DNA of 64,000 bases, from positions 744,001-808,000 of the forward strand of contig NZ_JAFVLN010000001.1 of assembly GCF_017377775.1 (NCBI RefSeq), read 5' to 3'. The notes beneath the pieces were generated by a model that worked only from the letters and a program-made list of their open reading frames with translations, had not been told where the DNA came from and made no database searches. This stretch comes from Streptomyces sp. VRA16 Mangrove soil (GTDB lineage Bacteria > Actinomycetota > Actinomycetes > Streptomycetales > Streptomycetaceae). Made by a program: the position numbers and the translations under genes. Every line of letters starts with the position of its first letter. Position 1 is the stretch's first letter. Positions 26,766 to 34,923 of this stretch are shown one piece after another.

Positions 26766-27054
26766 AGAGCGAGTGATGGCGCGGTTCGGATGCTTTCTGG
26801 CCAGCGAGGTGTTCCCGCCCGCAGGGCTTCTCGACCAGGCACGGGCCGACGACCAGGGCAGGTCGCGTCGCTGCCCGTGACGGTGCCGTCGCCTGCGCCA
26901 CCGTTCCGGCGGTATACGACCGTGAACGCGCAGGCCGCGGCACCGCGGGCGTGGTCACCGGCCGCCGGTTCCGGTTCGGCAGCGACAGATTCATGGAGAG
27001 ATCCCTGGGCGAAGGGCGCGTAGCCCTGGCGCCCATCATCGGGCAAGCCGTGTG

Positions 27055-27423
27055 TCAGGCGCGGCACAGGCAGAACGGATGACCCGCGGGATCGGCATAG
27101 ACGCGGAACCCGCGCTGCCCGTTCCGGTCCTCCAGGTCCAGGGGCATGGCGCCGAGCGACAGTGCCTCGGCCTCCGCTGCGGCCATGTCTGTGACATTGA
27201 GGTCGATGTGCAGCTGCTGGGAGTTGTCCGCACGCGGCCATTGCGGCGGCTGGTAACCCTCGGCCCGCTGGAAGGCGATGCGATGGCCGCCTGGCGCGTA
27301 CACGTCGTACCAGTCGTCCCTCGCCTTCTTCACCTCGCCCCCAAGGAGCGCAGCGTAGAAGCCCGCCAGTGCAGCGGGATCGGGGCAGTCCACGGCGGTC
27401 AGACAGTAGGTGGCCACAGGCAT
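27055..27423 (-). CDS. VOC-family (glyoxalase-like) protein
   Basis: A 122-residue single-module vicinal-oxygen-chelate protein. It opens with CLTAVDCPDPAALAGFYAAL, then has a central strand HRIAFQRAEGYQPPQWPRAD and a second half SQQLHIDLNVTDMAAAEAEA, ending ADPAGHPFCLCRA. The metal-site positions (Asp and His near HIDLNV, and the final strand) are partly conserved. It belongs to the small stand-alone actinobacterial VOC proteins of unknown substrate. The ATG at 27423 has GAGGAG upstream. Confidence 0.88.
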   Translation of the reverse strand: MPVATYCLTAVDCPDPAALAGFYAALLGGEVKKARDDWYDVYAPGGHRIAFQRAEGYQPPQWPRADNSQQLHIDLNVTDMAAAEAEALSLGAMPLDLEDRNGQRGFRVYADPAGHPFCLCRA

Positions 27424-27718
27424 GGCGTTCTCCTCGTCCACGTTCACGACACGTTTCCCCGGGTGGTCACGGGTGCCCTGGTGAAGGATGCGCACACGTA
27501 GCTTCCGACGGAGACCCCGCAGGAGCGCCGGAGGCACTGTCGCGCCGAGCGCGAGGGGGAGGGTTGATGGCGATGAGCGGGACCAGGAGGACACCTGGCG
27601 GTGGCCACGACACGTAACCCGGGCCGTGGCTCTCGCTCCCAGTGCCACCGCGGCAAGGCGAAAATTCTCTTCGGGGGCGGGCCCGGGAAGTTTGTTCCGG
27701 GCGGCGATCAGGGGCAGG

Positions 27719-28699
27719 TCATGGCCCGGTGCCGGCTGGAGACAGCTGCCGGATGCGTGAGTCGAGTTCGCGTTGATAGAAGTCGATGAAGGCGTCGGGG
27801 TCCGGGCCGGCGTTCTGCATCACCAGGTGGTCGAAACCGGCGTCGACGAAGGGCTGGGCCGCCGCGAGAAAGCGCTCCGGGTCGGTGCCGCAGGCGAACT
27901 TCTCTCGGATGTCCTCTTCACGCACGGTCGAGGTGGCGGCCTCGAAGTTGACCGGGTTGGGCAGTTCGCTCATGACCTTCCAGCCGGTCAACGCCCACCG
28001 TGAGGTCTCGAGCGCGGCCTTCGCCGCCGTGTCCTCGTCAGGAGCCCAAGCCATCGGCACCTCGGCGTAGCGCGGTCCTGTGCCACCGTTGTCGCGGTAG
28101 TGGCGGGTGATCTCTGGCTTCGCTTCGGTGGCGAAGAGGCCGTCGCCGAGTTCCGCGGCGAGCCGCGCGGAGGGCGGGCCGCTGGCCGCCACGGCGATCA
28201 GGGGAGGCTCGTCGGGGAGGTCGAAGACCCGCGCGTCCCGCAGCTGGAGGTGCTTGCCCTCATAGGATCGGTACCCTCCCTCCCACAGCATCCGGATGAT
28301 CTCCAGAGCCTCCCGGAGCATGTCGTGCCGGGGCCCGACGGTATCGGGGAACCCCGGGCCGATGACGTGCTCGTTGAGCCGCTCGCCGGACCCGACTCCG
28401 AGGACGAACCGGCCCTCGGACATCAGGGCGAGCGTGGCAGCCGCCTGCGCGATGATCGCCGGGTGGTAGCGAACGGTCGGGCAGGTCACCCCAGTGGCCA
28501 GGCCGATCCGGGAGGTCTTGGCTGCGATACCGCCCAGGACGGACCAGGCGAACGGCGAATGCCCCTGGTTGTCGAGCCAGGGGTGATAGTGGTCGCTGAT
28601 CTCGACGAAGTCGAAGCCGGCCTCCTCGGCCAGCACCGCCTGCCGTATCAGTTCCGTGGGGCCGAACGCTTCAGCGGCGAGCTTGTATCCAACGTGCAC
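27719..28699 (-). CDS. F420-dependent LLM-class oxidoreductase (FGD-like)
   Basis: A 326-residue luciferase-like monooxygenase family enzyme of the subgroup related to F420-dependent glucose-6-phosphate dehydrogenase. Motifs include VEISDHYHPWLDNQGHSPF, TGVTCPTVRYHPAIIAQAAA and FVLGVGSGERLNEHVIG, all typical of F420-binding members, plus AASGPPSARLAAELGDGLF. Such enzymes reduce or oxidise aldehydes, imines or sugar phosphates using coenzyme F420. The start is GTG at 28699. The glucose-6-phosphate specificity of true FGD cannot be confirmed by eye. Confidence 0.9.
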   Translation of the reverse strand: MHVGYKLAAEAFGPTELIRQAVLAEEAGFDFVEISDHYHPWLDNQGHSPFAWSVLGGIAAKTSRIGLATGVTCPTVRYHPAIIAQAAATLALMSEGRFVLGVGSGERLNEHVIGPGFPDTVGPRHDMLREALEIIRMLWEGGYRSYEGKHLQLRDARVFDLPDEPPLIAVAASGPPSARLAAELGDGLFATEAKPEITRHYRDNGGTGPRYAEVPMAWAPDEDTAAKAALETSRWALTGWKVMSELPNPVNFEAATSTVREEDIREKFACGTDPERFLAAAQPFVDAGFDHLVMQNAGPDPDAFIDFYQRELDSRIRQLSPAGTGP

Positions 28700-28869
28700 G
28701 ACTTCCTCTTCCGTTCGTGTCCCCGCGCGTATTACGGAGCGCGGACTCAGGAGCGCTGACGGTGGGCTTCTTCTTGCGCGACGACCGGGCTGAGAACAAA
28801 CGCATCTGTATGCGGATGGGTTCTGGGGCCGGGTATCCAGCCTATTTCAGTCCAAACGGGTCTTATTGG

Positions 28870-28890
28870 TTGTCCATTAGACTAATTATT
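28870..28890. promoter_or_regulatory. AT-rich promoter/operator with perfect dyad ATTAGACTAAT
   Basis: In a 230-bp spacer between divergent genes, an unusually AT-rich patch contains the perfect palindrome ATTAG-A-CTAAT (28876-28886), preceded by TTGTCC and followed by TATT. Such dyads are typical operators for small MarR/HxlR-type repressors. It lies 45 bp before the ATG of the Rieske gene. The binding protein is unknown. Confidence 0.45.
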
Positions 28891-28930
28891 TGCTTGTTTG
28901 TCCTGGCTCGGCTTGGAAACTCGCAGGGGC

Positions 28931-29851
28931 ATGACGCCTGACTCCGTCCCCAGCTCTTCGTCGATGGCCGCTCTGTCTGGTCTCTCGCGCGCCCTGCAAC
29001 TCGGTCTGAGCGCGATCGAGCGGCTCGAGACGGCCCAGGCGCTTGACCGTCTGGTGGCACCCGTCCAGAAGGCCGTCCGGTCGCTGCCTCTCGGTCCACT
29101 GCGTGACGTGCTCCACGGGCGCCCGCTGGGTCACCCGCTGCATCCGGTGTTGGTGCAGGTGCCGATGGGTGCCTGGATGTCGTCCGCCGTCCTGGACTTC
29201 GTGCCCGGAGCCGGCCGGCAGGCCCGTGTGCTGGCCGGTGTCGGTACCCTCACGGCGCTGCCCGCCGCGCTGGCCGGGTGGGCGGACTGGGCCGAACAGC
29301 ACGAACAGCAGATGCGCACGGGGATCGTGCACGCGGCTTCCAATGCGGGCGCCGTGTCGATGTACGCCGCCTCGTTCGTCGTACGCGGTCGTCGCCCCGT
29401 GCTCGGCCGGGCGCTCGGGCTCGCCGGTCTGACCTGCGCCGGTGTCGGCGGGTTCATCGGCGGCCATCTCGCCTACCGGCAGGGTTCGGGCGCCAACAAG
29501 ACGGAACCGGTGCCCCACCTGGTGGAACCGGGCTGGCATCAGCTCGGCTCGCTGGATGGCCTGACGCCCGGGAAACCCGAGCGGCGCATGGTCGGCGAGG
29601 TACCCGTGCTGGTAGTCCGCGACGAAGACGGCTCCGTGGACGTGCTCGCCGACTGGTGCAGTCACCTCGCAGGTCCGCTGTCCCAGGGCGACATCAAGGA
29701 CGGCTGTGCGACCTGCCCCTGGCACGGCAGCGAGTTCCGGCTGTCCGACGGTGCGGTGGTCAGCGGACCCGCAACGGCCCCGCAACCGCGCTTCGAGACC
29801 CGGATCGAGCCGGACGGCACCCTCGCGGTACGTCTGCCGAACGCCGGCTGA
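28931..29851 (+). CDS. Rieske 2Fe-2S protein fused to a DUF2231 membrane domain
   Basis: A 306-residue two-part protein. Residues ~55-190 form a DUF2231 module: the signature HPLHPVLVQVPMGAWMSSAV with four hydrophobic helices (AAGWADW-like, HAASNAGAVSMYAASFVV, ALGLAGLTCAGVGGFIGGHL). Residues ~200-305 form a Rieske domain with the cluster motifs CSH (ADWCSHLAGPLS) and CPWH (DGCATCPWHGSEF), i.e. CxH-x16-CxxH. It is a membrane-bound electron carrier of unknown partner, common in Streptomyces. The ATG at 28931 is chosen; an in-frame TTG at 28898 is an alternative. Confidence 0.88.
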   Translation: MTPDSVPSSSSMAALSGLSRALQLGLSAIERLETAQALDRLVAPVQKAVRSLPLGPLRDVLHGRPLGHPLHPVLVQVPMGAWMSSAVLDFVPGAGRQARVLAGVGTLTALPAALAGWADWAEQHEQQMRTGIVHAASNAGAVSMYAASFVVRGRRPVLGRALGLAGLTCAGVGGFIGGHLAYRQGSGANKTEPVPHLVEPGWHQLGSLDGLTPGKPERRMVGEVPVLVVRDEDGSVDVLADWCSHLAGPLSQGDIKDGCATCPWHGSEFRLSDGAVVSGPATAPQPRFETRIEPDGTLAVRLPNAG

Positions 29852-29891
29852 GAACCCGTCTCACGGGTGAGGTCTGGCGAGCGGGCGTCAC

Positions 29892-30686
29892 TCACCTGCC
29901 CTGGCTCTCTGTTACGGCGAAAAGCGCACCGTCCGGGTCGGAGAGGGTCGCATTCCTCGACCCGTCCGATGCCGCCAGGACCTTGCCGCCATGCACCCGC
30001 GTGGCCTGCATGCAGGCTTCTACGTCCTCGACTGCAAAGTGCACCTGCCAGCGCGGCCTAATCGCCGGGTCAGGGGCAGATTCAACTGCGCCGGAGTAGA
30101 TGCGCGCCACTGCAACACCGTGGCTGCGCAGAACGACCTTTTCGTCTTCGTAGTCGACTTCGCAGCACCCCGGACTTCCTGTGCCCCAGCCGAGGACCTC
30201 GGCATAGAAAATAGCGGCGTCGAAAGCATCCCGAGTGTGCAGCTCCACGGAGGCCGGAGCTGCGCGGCGCCAGTGCTCCCAATCGGCCATCAATTCGCCC
30301 TCCCATATGCCGAAGACGGCCCCGTCTCGGTCGGCCAGGACCGCCGCCCGTCCATATGGGTAGGACAAGGGGCCGACGGCGGTCGTACCTCCACGCTCCC
30401 GGCTGCGGGCCTCGGTCTCGTGCGCACTCTGCGTGGCGAAGAAGGGGGTCCAGGCCGTCCCCGGGCACTCGGAACCCACAACGGATACGCCCGCGACAGG
30501 AACGCCGCCGACGCTGGCGAACCGGTCATCGTCCCCCAGCCTGCCGGTTCGCCACTCCCACCCGAGAACAGCACGGTAGAAAGTCTCCGCCATCCGCAGA
30601 TCGTGAGTGGACAGATTGACCCAGCACGGAGCGCCCGGATTCGAGACGTTCGAGACGGGCGGCGCTTGGTTGCTGTAGCTGCTCAT
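29892..30686 (-). CDS. Two-domain VOC-family (glyoxalase-like) protein
   Basis: A 264-residue protein with two tandem VOC modules. The first is CWVNLSTHDLRMAETFYRAV to GAVFGIWEG. The second is ASVELHTRDAFDAAIFYAEV to DPDGALFAVTE, with VHFAVEDVEACMQATRVHGG in between. This layout matches the 27-kDa antigen-like VOC proteins of actinobacteria, which have no proven reaction. The N-terminal ~18 residues (SYSNQAPPVSNVSNPGAP) are a polar lead. It converges on the Rieske gene with 40 bp between. Confidence 0.88.
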   Translation of the reverse strand: MSSYSNQAPPVSNVSNPGAPCWVNLSTHDLRMAETFYRAVLGWEWRTGRLGDDDRFASVGGVPVAGVSVVGSECPGTAWTPFFATQSAHETEARSRERGGTTAVGPLSYPYGRAAVLADRDGAVFGIWEGELMADWEHWRRAAPASVELHTRDAFDAAIFYAEVLGWGTGSPGCCEVDYEDEKVVLRSHGVAVARIYSGAVESAPDPAIRPRWQVHFAVEDVEACMQATRVHGGKVLAASDGSRNATLSDPDGALFAVTESQGR

Positions 30687-31402
30687 ATTCAGACCAACCT
30701 GACGGGATCAACGCCCGTGGCGCTGTAGCAGGGCCCGAGATACCTCTGTTCGGCACGGCTCGTGGGAGGCGGCCTTCAAAAGTTCGAACGTTGATCCGGG
30801 TGCCCCGTTTTAGAGTCTTCTATCCGCGATGGGGGTGGCGGCGCCGATTCGGGCGGCCCGCGGTGAATGAGTTCCTAAAGGTTGTCCCGTAAGAGGTCGG
30901 CGCCCGGGAAGATGTCCTGATGGTGAACATCGTGGAGTGGGAGGAGATACGTCGTCGACCGCACTTCGGGCAGCGTGTTTCCGGAGTTCCTGCAGGAAGA
31001 CTTCGATGAACGGCTCAATCGATGGCGACCTGGGTGGCCCGGGAGCTCGGTCTCCCAGTCCTGGCGGCACGGGCCTTGCGGTGGACCTTGTTCTCGGTTT
31101 CCTGCTGCGGGCTCAGGGCAATGCGACCCGAGGGTGCGAATTACGTACGTGCGAGGCTCTCGGCGTCGAGACTCGCCCCGTCGGCCAAGCGGCGTTTTGC
31201 GGGAACTGGGCAAACGGCCGCGCAAGTCAGCATGGGGTCAGCATCAGTCTGACTAAAGCTGCCTACAGCTGGCGAAACCTGCGAGTCGAAGACGTGGACT
31301 CAGACGCTGCGAGCGGCGTTTGCGATCGAGGTGAAGCGAAGTCGAGCAGGTCGACCAAGCCACTCGCTCGACTTCGTTAGGGTCAGGCTATGAAAGTCCA
31401 GT
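30687..31402. other. Gene-poor stretch, possibly degraded coding DNA
   Basis: About 716 bases with no supportable gene. Several frames are open for 75-150 codons, but none has a recognisable domain or a good ribosome-binding site. On the minus strand near 30890-30960 the frame LLPLHDVHHQDIFPGADLLR ends in a stop and reads like the tail of a lost protein. The local GC content and codon bias are weaker than in the neighbours. It ends in a strong hairpin at 31337-31376. Confidence 0.4.
31337..31376. terminator. Long perfect hairpin downstream of the pirin gene
   Basis: CGAAGTCGAGC (31337-31347) is an exact inverted copy of GCTCGACTTCG (31366-31376), an 11-bp stem with an 18-base loop. It starts 27 bases past the stop of the leftward pirin gene, so it most likely ends that transcript. 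A recombination site is an alternative reading. Confidence 0.5.
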
Positions 31403-32368
31403 TCAGCGCACTCGACCTCGGGGTTTAAGCGGTACCGGCGGCAGCTCAGGCGCATCCAGCCGATCCCCGTCGTACCCCTTCACCTCACCGAACCGCGACC
31501 CGCTCATCCAGTCCTCCCGGGCCTGAGTGATCTCGTCCTGGTTGCGGCCGATGAAGTTCCACCACATGACCAGTTCCTCGGCGAACGGCTCGCCGCCGAG
31601 GAGCATGATCTCGGCGTCGGACGCGGCGCGCAGCGGGAGTTCGGTGCGGCCGCAGCCGAGGTAGAGGAGTGAACCGGGCAGCACGGGCACGCCGTCGACG
31701 TGGACCTCGCCCGACATCGAGAGGACCCCGTACTCGAAGTCGGGGACCAGGGGCAGGCTCGCCTCGGCGCCGGAGGCGAGGGTGATGTCGGCGCCGACGA
31801 TGGGCGTGTAGGCCGAACCGGGAGACGCCGTGCCGTCGAGTTCGCCGAGGATGACGATCGCGTCGAGGCCCGGCGCCGTGACGGTGGGCAGGTCGGCGTG
31901 GTGCTCGAACTTCGGGTCGATGTGGCGGTGCTCGTCCGGCAGGGCGACCCAGAGCTGCGCGCCGTGCAGGAAGCGGGCGTGCGACTTGGGGGACTCCTCC
32001 GAGTGGGAGATGGCCCGGCCGGACGTCATGAGTCCGAGCTCGCGCGGCCGGATGGTCTGGAGGCTGCCCGTCGAGTCGCGGTGCAGGACCTCTCCCTCGT
32101 GCAGCCACGACACCGTCTGCAGCCCCATGTGGGGGTGCGGCGGCACCTGCATGCCCGGCTCGTCGGCGATGTCGTCGGGCCCGTACTGGTCCACGAACGC
32201 CCACGCGCCGATCATGCGGCGGCCGAGGTTCGGCAGCAGCCGGCGCACTTCGGTGGATTCGCCGAGCTGTACTCGGCGGGGGCTCAGGAGTTCGCGCACC
32301 GGCTCGGCGACGACGAATCCGCGGCCGCCGCACAGCGAGGGGACTGCCTGACGGTCAAGGTTGCTCAT
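31403..32368 (-). CDS. Pirin family protein
   Basis: A 321-residue bicupin. The N-terminal cupin holds the metal-binding signature PHPHMGLQTVSWLHEGEVLH followed by RDSTGSLQ, then GLMTSGRAISHSEESP, and the C-terminal cupin includes LLYLGCGRTELPLRA and the conserved end FAEELVMWWNFIGRNQDEI. Pirins are Fe-binding proteins; some bacterial members act as quercetin 2,3-dioxygenase, others modulate pyruvate dehydrogenase or redox. The ATG at 32368 (MSNLDRQAVPSLCGGRG) is the usual family start; a GTG two codons upstream is possible. It is transcribed divergently from the compatible-solute transporter. Confidence 0.92.
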   Translation of the reverse strand: MSNLDRQAVPSLCGGRGFVVAEPVRELLSPRRVQLGESTEVRRLLPNLGRRMIGAWAFVDQYGPDDIADEPGMQVPPHPHMGLQTVSWLHEGEVLHRDSTGSLQTIRPRELGLMTSGRAISHSEESPKSHARFLHGAQLWVALPDEHRHIDPKFEHHADLPTVTAPGLDAIVILGELDGTASPGSAYTPIVGADITLASGAEASLPLVPDFEYGVLSMSGEVHVDGVPVLPGSLLYLGCGRTELPLRAASDAEIMLLGGEPFAEELVMWWNFIGRNQDEITQAREDWMSGSRFGEVKGYDGDRLDAPELPPVPLKPRGRVR

Positions 32369-32587
32369 GGGCACAACTTAGCCCTGTTCCGTGCCGTCGA
32401 CGACGCCCGGCCCAGAAGCCGAAGGCCCCGGCCCTGAGTTCGGTGGAGCGGCGCGCCGCCGGGCCACCGTGCCCGCCCACCGGACGAGGCGGCACGCGCC
32501 CCGCGCCGCCGCCGTGTCCCGCCGCCCGGACGGGTCACCCAGCGCGCCGAGTTGCGCCCGGGCCACTGGAATGGACGAGTGCCCCTT

Positions 32588-33289
32588 GTGACCGCCGTGA
32601 CCGATGCGCCGCCGGACGACTGTCTCGCCCGCAACGACTGGATCTGCGGCGCGTACCTGAGCACGCGCCGGCACATCCTCGTGGACGCCGTGCTGCAACA
32701 CCTTCAGATCACGAGCGTCGCCGTCGCCCTGGCACTCGTGATCGCCGTTCCGCTGGCCGTCGTCGCGCGCCGGTGGGGGTGGGCCGCCGGGCCCGTGCTC
32801 GCCCTGACCACCGTGCTGTACACGATCCCGTCGCTGGCCATGTTCTCGCTGCTGCTGCCCGCCTACGGGCTCTCCGCGACGCTCGTCGTCGCAGGGCTCG
32901 TGCTGTACTCGCTGACCCTGCTCGTACGGAACATCCTGGCCGGGCTGCGCGCCGTCCCCGAAGAGACGCGGCAGGCCGCGCGCGGCATGGGCTACGGACC
33001 CGTCCGGCTGCTGCTCACCGTGGAACTGCCGCTCGCGCTGCCCGCCGCCATGGCCGGACTGCGCATCGCCACCGTCTCCGCGGTGTCCCTCGTGACCGTC
33101 GGGGCGATCGTCGGCTACGGCGGGCTCGGCAACCTCATCTACGCCGGGATGAACACGTACTTCAAGGCCCAGGTGCTGACCGCGTCCGTGCTGTGCGTCG
33201 TCATCGCCGTCGCCGCCGACCTGCTGCTGCTCGGGGTCGGGTGGCTGCTCACCCCGTGGATGAGAGCGACCAGCGGGAGCCGCGCGTGA
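32588..33289 (+). CDS. Glycine betaine/choline-type ABC transporter permease 1 (OpuC family)
   Basis: A 233-residue inner-membrane permease. The binding-protein-dependent transport signature RAVPEETRQAARGMGYGPVR (EAA loop) is followed by VELPLALPAAMAGLRIATVS. Five to six hydrophobic helices are visible, including ITSVAVALALVIAVPLAVVA. Its close similarity to the next gene indicates a heterodimeric permease. The start is uncertain: GTG at 32588 (VTAVTDAPP) is given, GTG at 32579 is possible. It overlaps the second permease by 4 bp (GTGA). The substrate is probably glycine betaine, proline betaine, choline or carnitine by family. Confidence 0.9.
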   Translation: MTAVTDAPPDDCLARNDWICGAYLSTRRHILVDAVLQHLQITSVAVALALVIAVPLAVVARRWGWAAGPVLALTTVLYTIPSLAMFSLLLPAYGLSATLVVAGLVLYSLTLLVRNILAGLRAVPEETRQAARGMGYGPVRLLLTVELPLALPAAMAGLRIATVSAVSLVTVGAIVGYGGLGNLIYAGMNTYFKAQVLTASVLCVVIAVAADLLLLGVGWLLTPWMRATSGSRA

Positions 33290-33960
33290 AGACCCTCACC
33301 GACGCCTGGAACTGGCTCGCCGACTCCGCCCACTGGTCCGGCGACGACGGCATCTGGCACCGGCTTGAGCAGCATCTCGTGCTGACCGTCGTGTGTCTCG
33401 TCGTGAGTTGTCTGATCGCCCTGCCGATCGCGCTGGTGCTCGGGCACCTCGGCAAGGGCGGCGCGCTCGCCGTCAACATCTCCAACGTCGGACGGGCCGT
33501 GCCCACCTTCGCCGTGCTCGTCCTGCTGCTCCTCACCCCGCTCGGTCAGTACGGGGAGGGGCCCACCGTCGTCGCCCTCGTGCTGTTCGCCGTACCGCCG
33601 CTGCTCACCAACGCGTACGTCGGCATGCGCGGCGTCGACCGTGAGGTGGTGCGGGCCGCACGGGGCATGGGCATGACCGGGAGGCAGATGCTGTGGAAGG
33701 TGGAGCTTCCCCTCGCACTGCCGATGATCATGAACGGGGTGCGGATCGCCGCCGTGCAGCTCGTCGCCACCGCGACCATCGCCGCGCTCGCGGGCGGCGG
33801 GGGCCTGGGACGGATCATCACCGCCGGGTTCAACCTCGCCAGTACGCCGCAGGTCGTCGCCGGAGCCGTGCTCGTCGCCGCGTTCGCCCTGTTCGTGGAG
33901 GGGCTGTTCGAGATCGCCGAGCGGCTCGCTCCGGCCTGGGCACGGGGGAGGGCCGGATGA
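33286..33960 (+). CDS. Glycine betaine/choline-type ABC transporter permease 2 (OpuC family)
   Basis: A 224-residue permease partner. The EAA loop is GVDREVVRAARGMGMTGRQM, then VELPLALPMIMNGVRIAAVQ. The helices include HLVLTVVCLVVSCLIALPIA and PTFAVLVLLLLTPLGQYGEG, and the GLGRIITAGFNLAST segment follows the family pattern. The GTG start overlaps the previous stop, and its own TGA overlaps the ATG of the binding lipoprotein. The three genes are therefore one tightly coupled operon. Confidence 0.92.
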   Translation: MKTLTDAWNWLADSAHWSGDDGIWHRLEQHLVLTVVCLVVSCLIALPIALVLGHLGKGGALAVNISNVGRAVPTFAVLVLLLLTPLGQYGEGPTVVALVLFAVPPLLTNAYVGMRGVDREVVRAARGMGMTGRQMLWKVELPLALPMIMNGVRIAAVQLVATATIAALAGGGGLGRIITAGFNLASTPQVVAGAVLVAAFALFVEGLFEIAERLAPAWARGRAG

Positions 33961-34898
33961 GGCGGCTCGTGGTGGGTCTCGTGGCCGGGGTGCTGCTGCT
34001 CGCCGGGTGCGGCGGCGGGCCCTCGCTGGAGAACCAGGGGCAGGTGACCGCGCCGCCCGGCGACAGCAAGCACCTCGTCATCGGCTCGGCCGGGTTCACC
34101 GAGAGCGATCTGCTCGCCAACATGTACGCGCTGCTGCTGAAGAACGCCGGATACGGGACCGAGATCCTGTCCGTCGCCAACCGCGAACTGTACGAACCCG
34201 CCCTGGAGTCGGGGCAGATCGACGTCGTCCCGGAGTACGCCGCCACGTTCGCCGACTGGCTCAACGCCAAGACCAACGGCGCCGACGCGCAGCCCGTCGG
34301 CTCCCCCGACCTCGACGCCACCATGACCGCCCTGCGCCGGCTCGCCGCGCCCCGGGGGCTCGTCGTGCTCGACCCCGGGAAGGCCGTCGACCAGAACGCC
34401 TTCGCCGTCGCCGCCCCGTACGCGAAGGAACACCGGCTCAGGACGCTGAGCGACCTCGGCGCCTCGGGCCTGAGAGTGCGGCTCGCCGCCGGCGACGAAT
34501 GCGTCCAGCGCCCGTACTGCGAGCCGGGGTTGAAGAGCGTCTACGGCATCGACATCACCGGCATCGACCCCAAGGGCGTCGGCACCACCCAGTCCAAACA
34601 GGCCGTGCAGAACGGGCAGGACCAGATGGTGCTGACCACCAGCACGGACGCCACGCTCGACGACTTCGGGCTCGTCCTCCTCGCCGACGACAAGCATCTG
34701 CAGAACGCGGACTACATCGTGCCCGTCGTCAATCGCTCCCGCGCGGGCAGCGACAAGGTGGCTGGCGCGCTCGGCGCCCTCAACTCCGTCCTCACGACGG
34801 CCGACCTCGCCTCGCTCAACGAACAGGTCGACAGCTGGCGGCGGCTGCCCGAGGATGTCGCACGCACCTATCTGGAGGACAAAGGCCTGTTGAAGTAG
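33957..34898 (+). CDS. Glycine betaine/choline-type ABC transporter substrate-binding lipoprotein
   Basis: A 313-residue OpuAC/ProX-type lipoprotein. The signal peptide ends in the lipobox LLAGC (Cys19 or so). The binding domain begins KHLVIGSAGFTESDLLANMY, typical of quaternary-amine binding proteins, and includes GQIDVVPEYAATFADWL and the lobe switch VGTTQSKQAVQNGQDQMVLT. Aromatic residues that cage the trimethylammonium group in ProX/OpuAC could be matched only by alignment. The ATG overlaps the permease stop (ATGA). The ATPase of the system is not in this operon but lies convergently at 36160. Confidence 0.92.
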   Translation: MRRLVVGLVAGVLLLAGCGGGPSLENQGQVTAPPGDSKHLVIGSAGFTESDLLANMYALLLKNAGYGTEILSVANRELYEPALESGQIDVVPEYAATFADWLNAKTNGADAQPVGSPDLDATMTALRRLAAPRGLVVLDPGKAVDQNAFAVAAPYAKEHRLRTLSDLGASGLRVRLAAGDECVQRPYCEPGLKSVYGIDITGIDPKGVGTTQSKQAVQNGQDQMVLTTSTDATLDDFGLVLLADDKHLQNADYIVPVVNRSRAGSDKVAGALGALNSVLTTADLASLNEQVDSWRRLPEDVARTYLEDKGLLK

Positions 34899-34923
34899 GC
34901 CCGGACGGGGAACGGGGACGCCT

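Noticed and set aside
28814..28836. GGAT-N13-GGGTAT, similar to a SigB-type promoter, upstream of the Rieske gene
   Set aside because: The spacing is one base short of the GNNT-N14/16-GGGTAY range expected in Streptomyces and the -35 is poor. I could not find equally good sites before the other genes, so a SigB regulon is not claimed.
30890..31260. Possible transposase or integrase remnant
   Set aside because: The translated pieces show no DDE or tyrosine recombinase motifs, and no flanking inverted repeats or target duplication could be seen.
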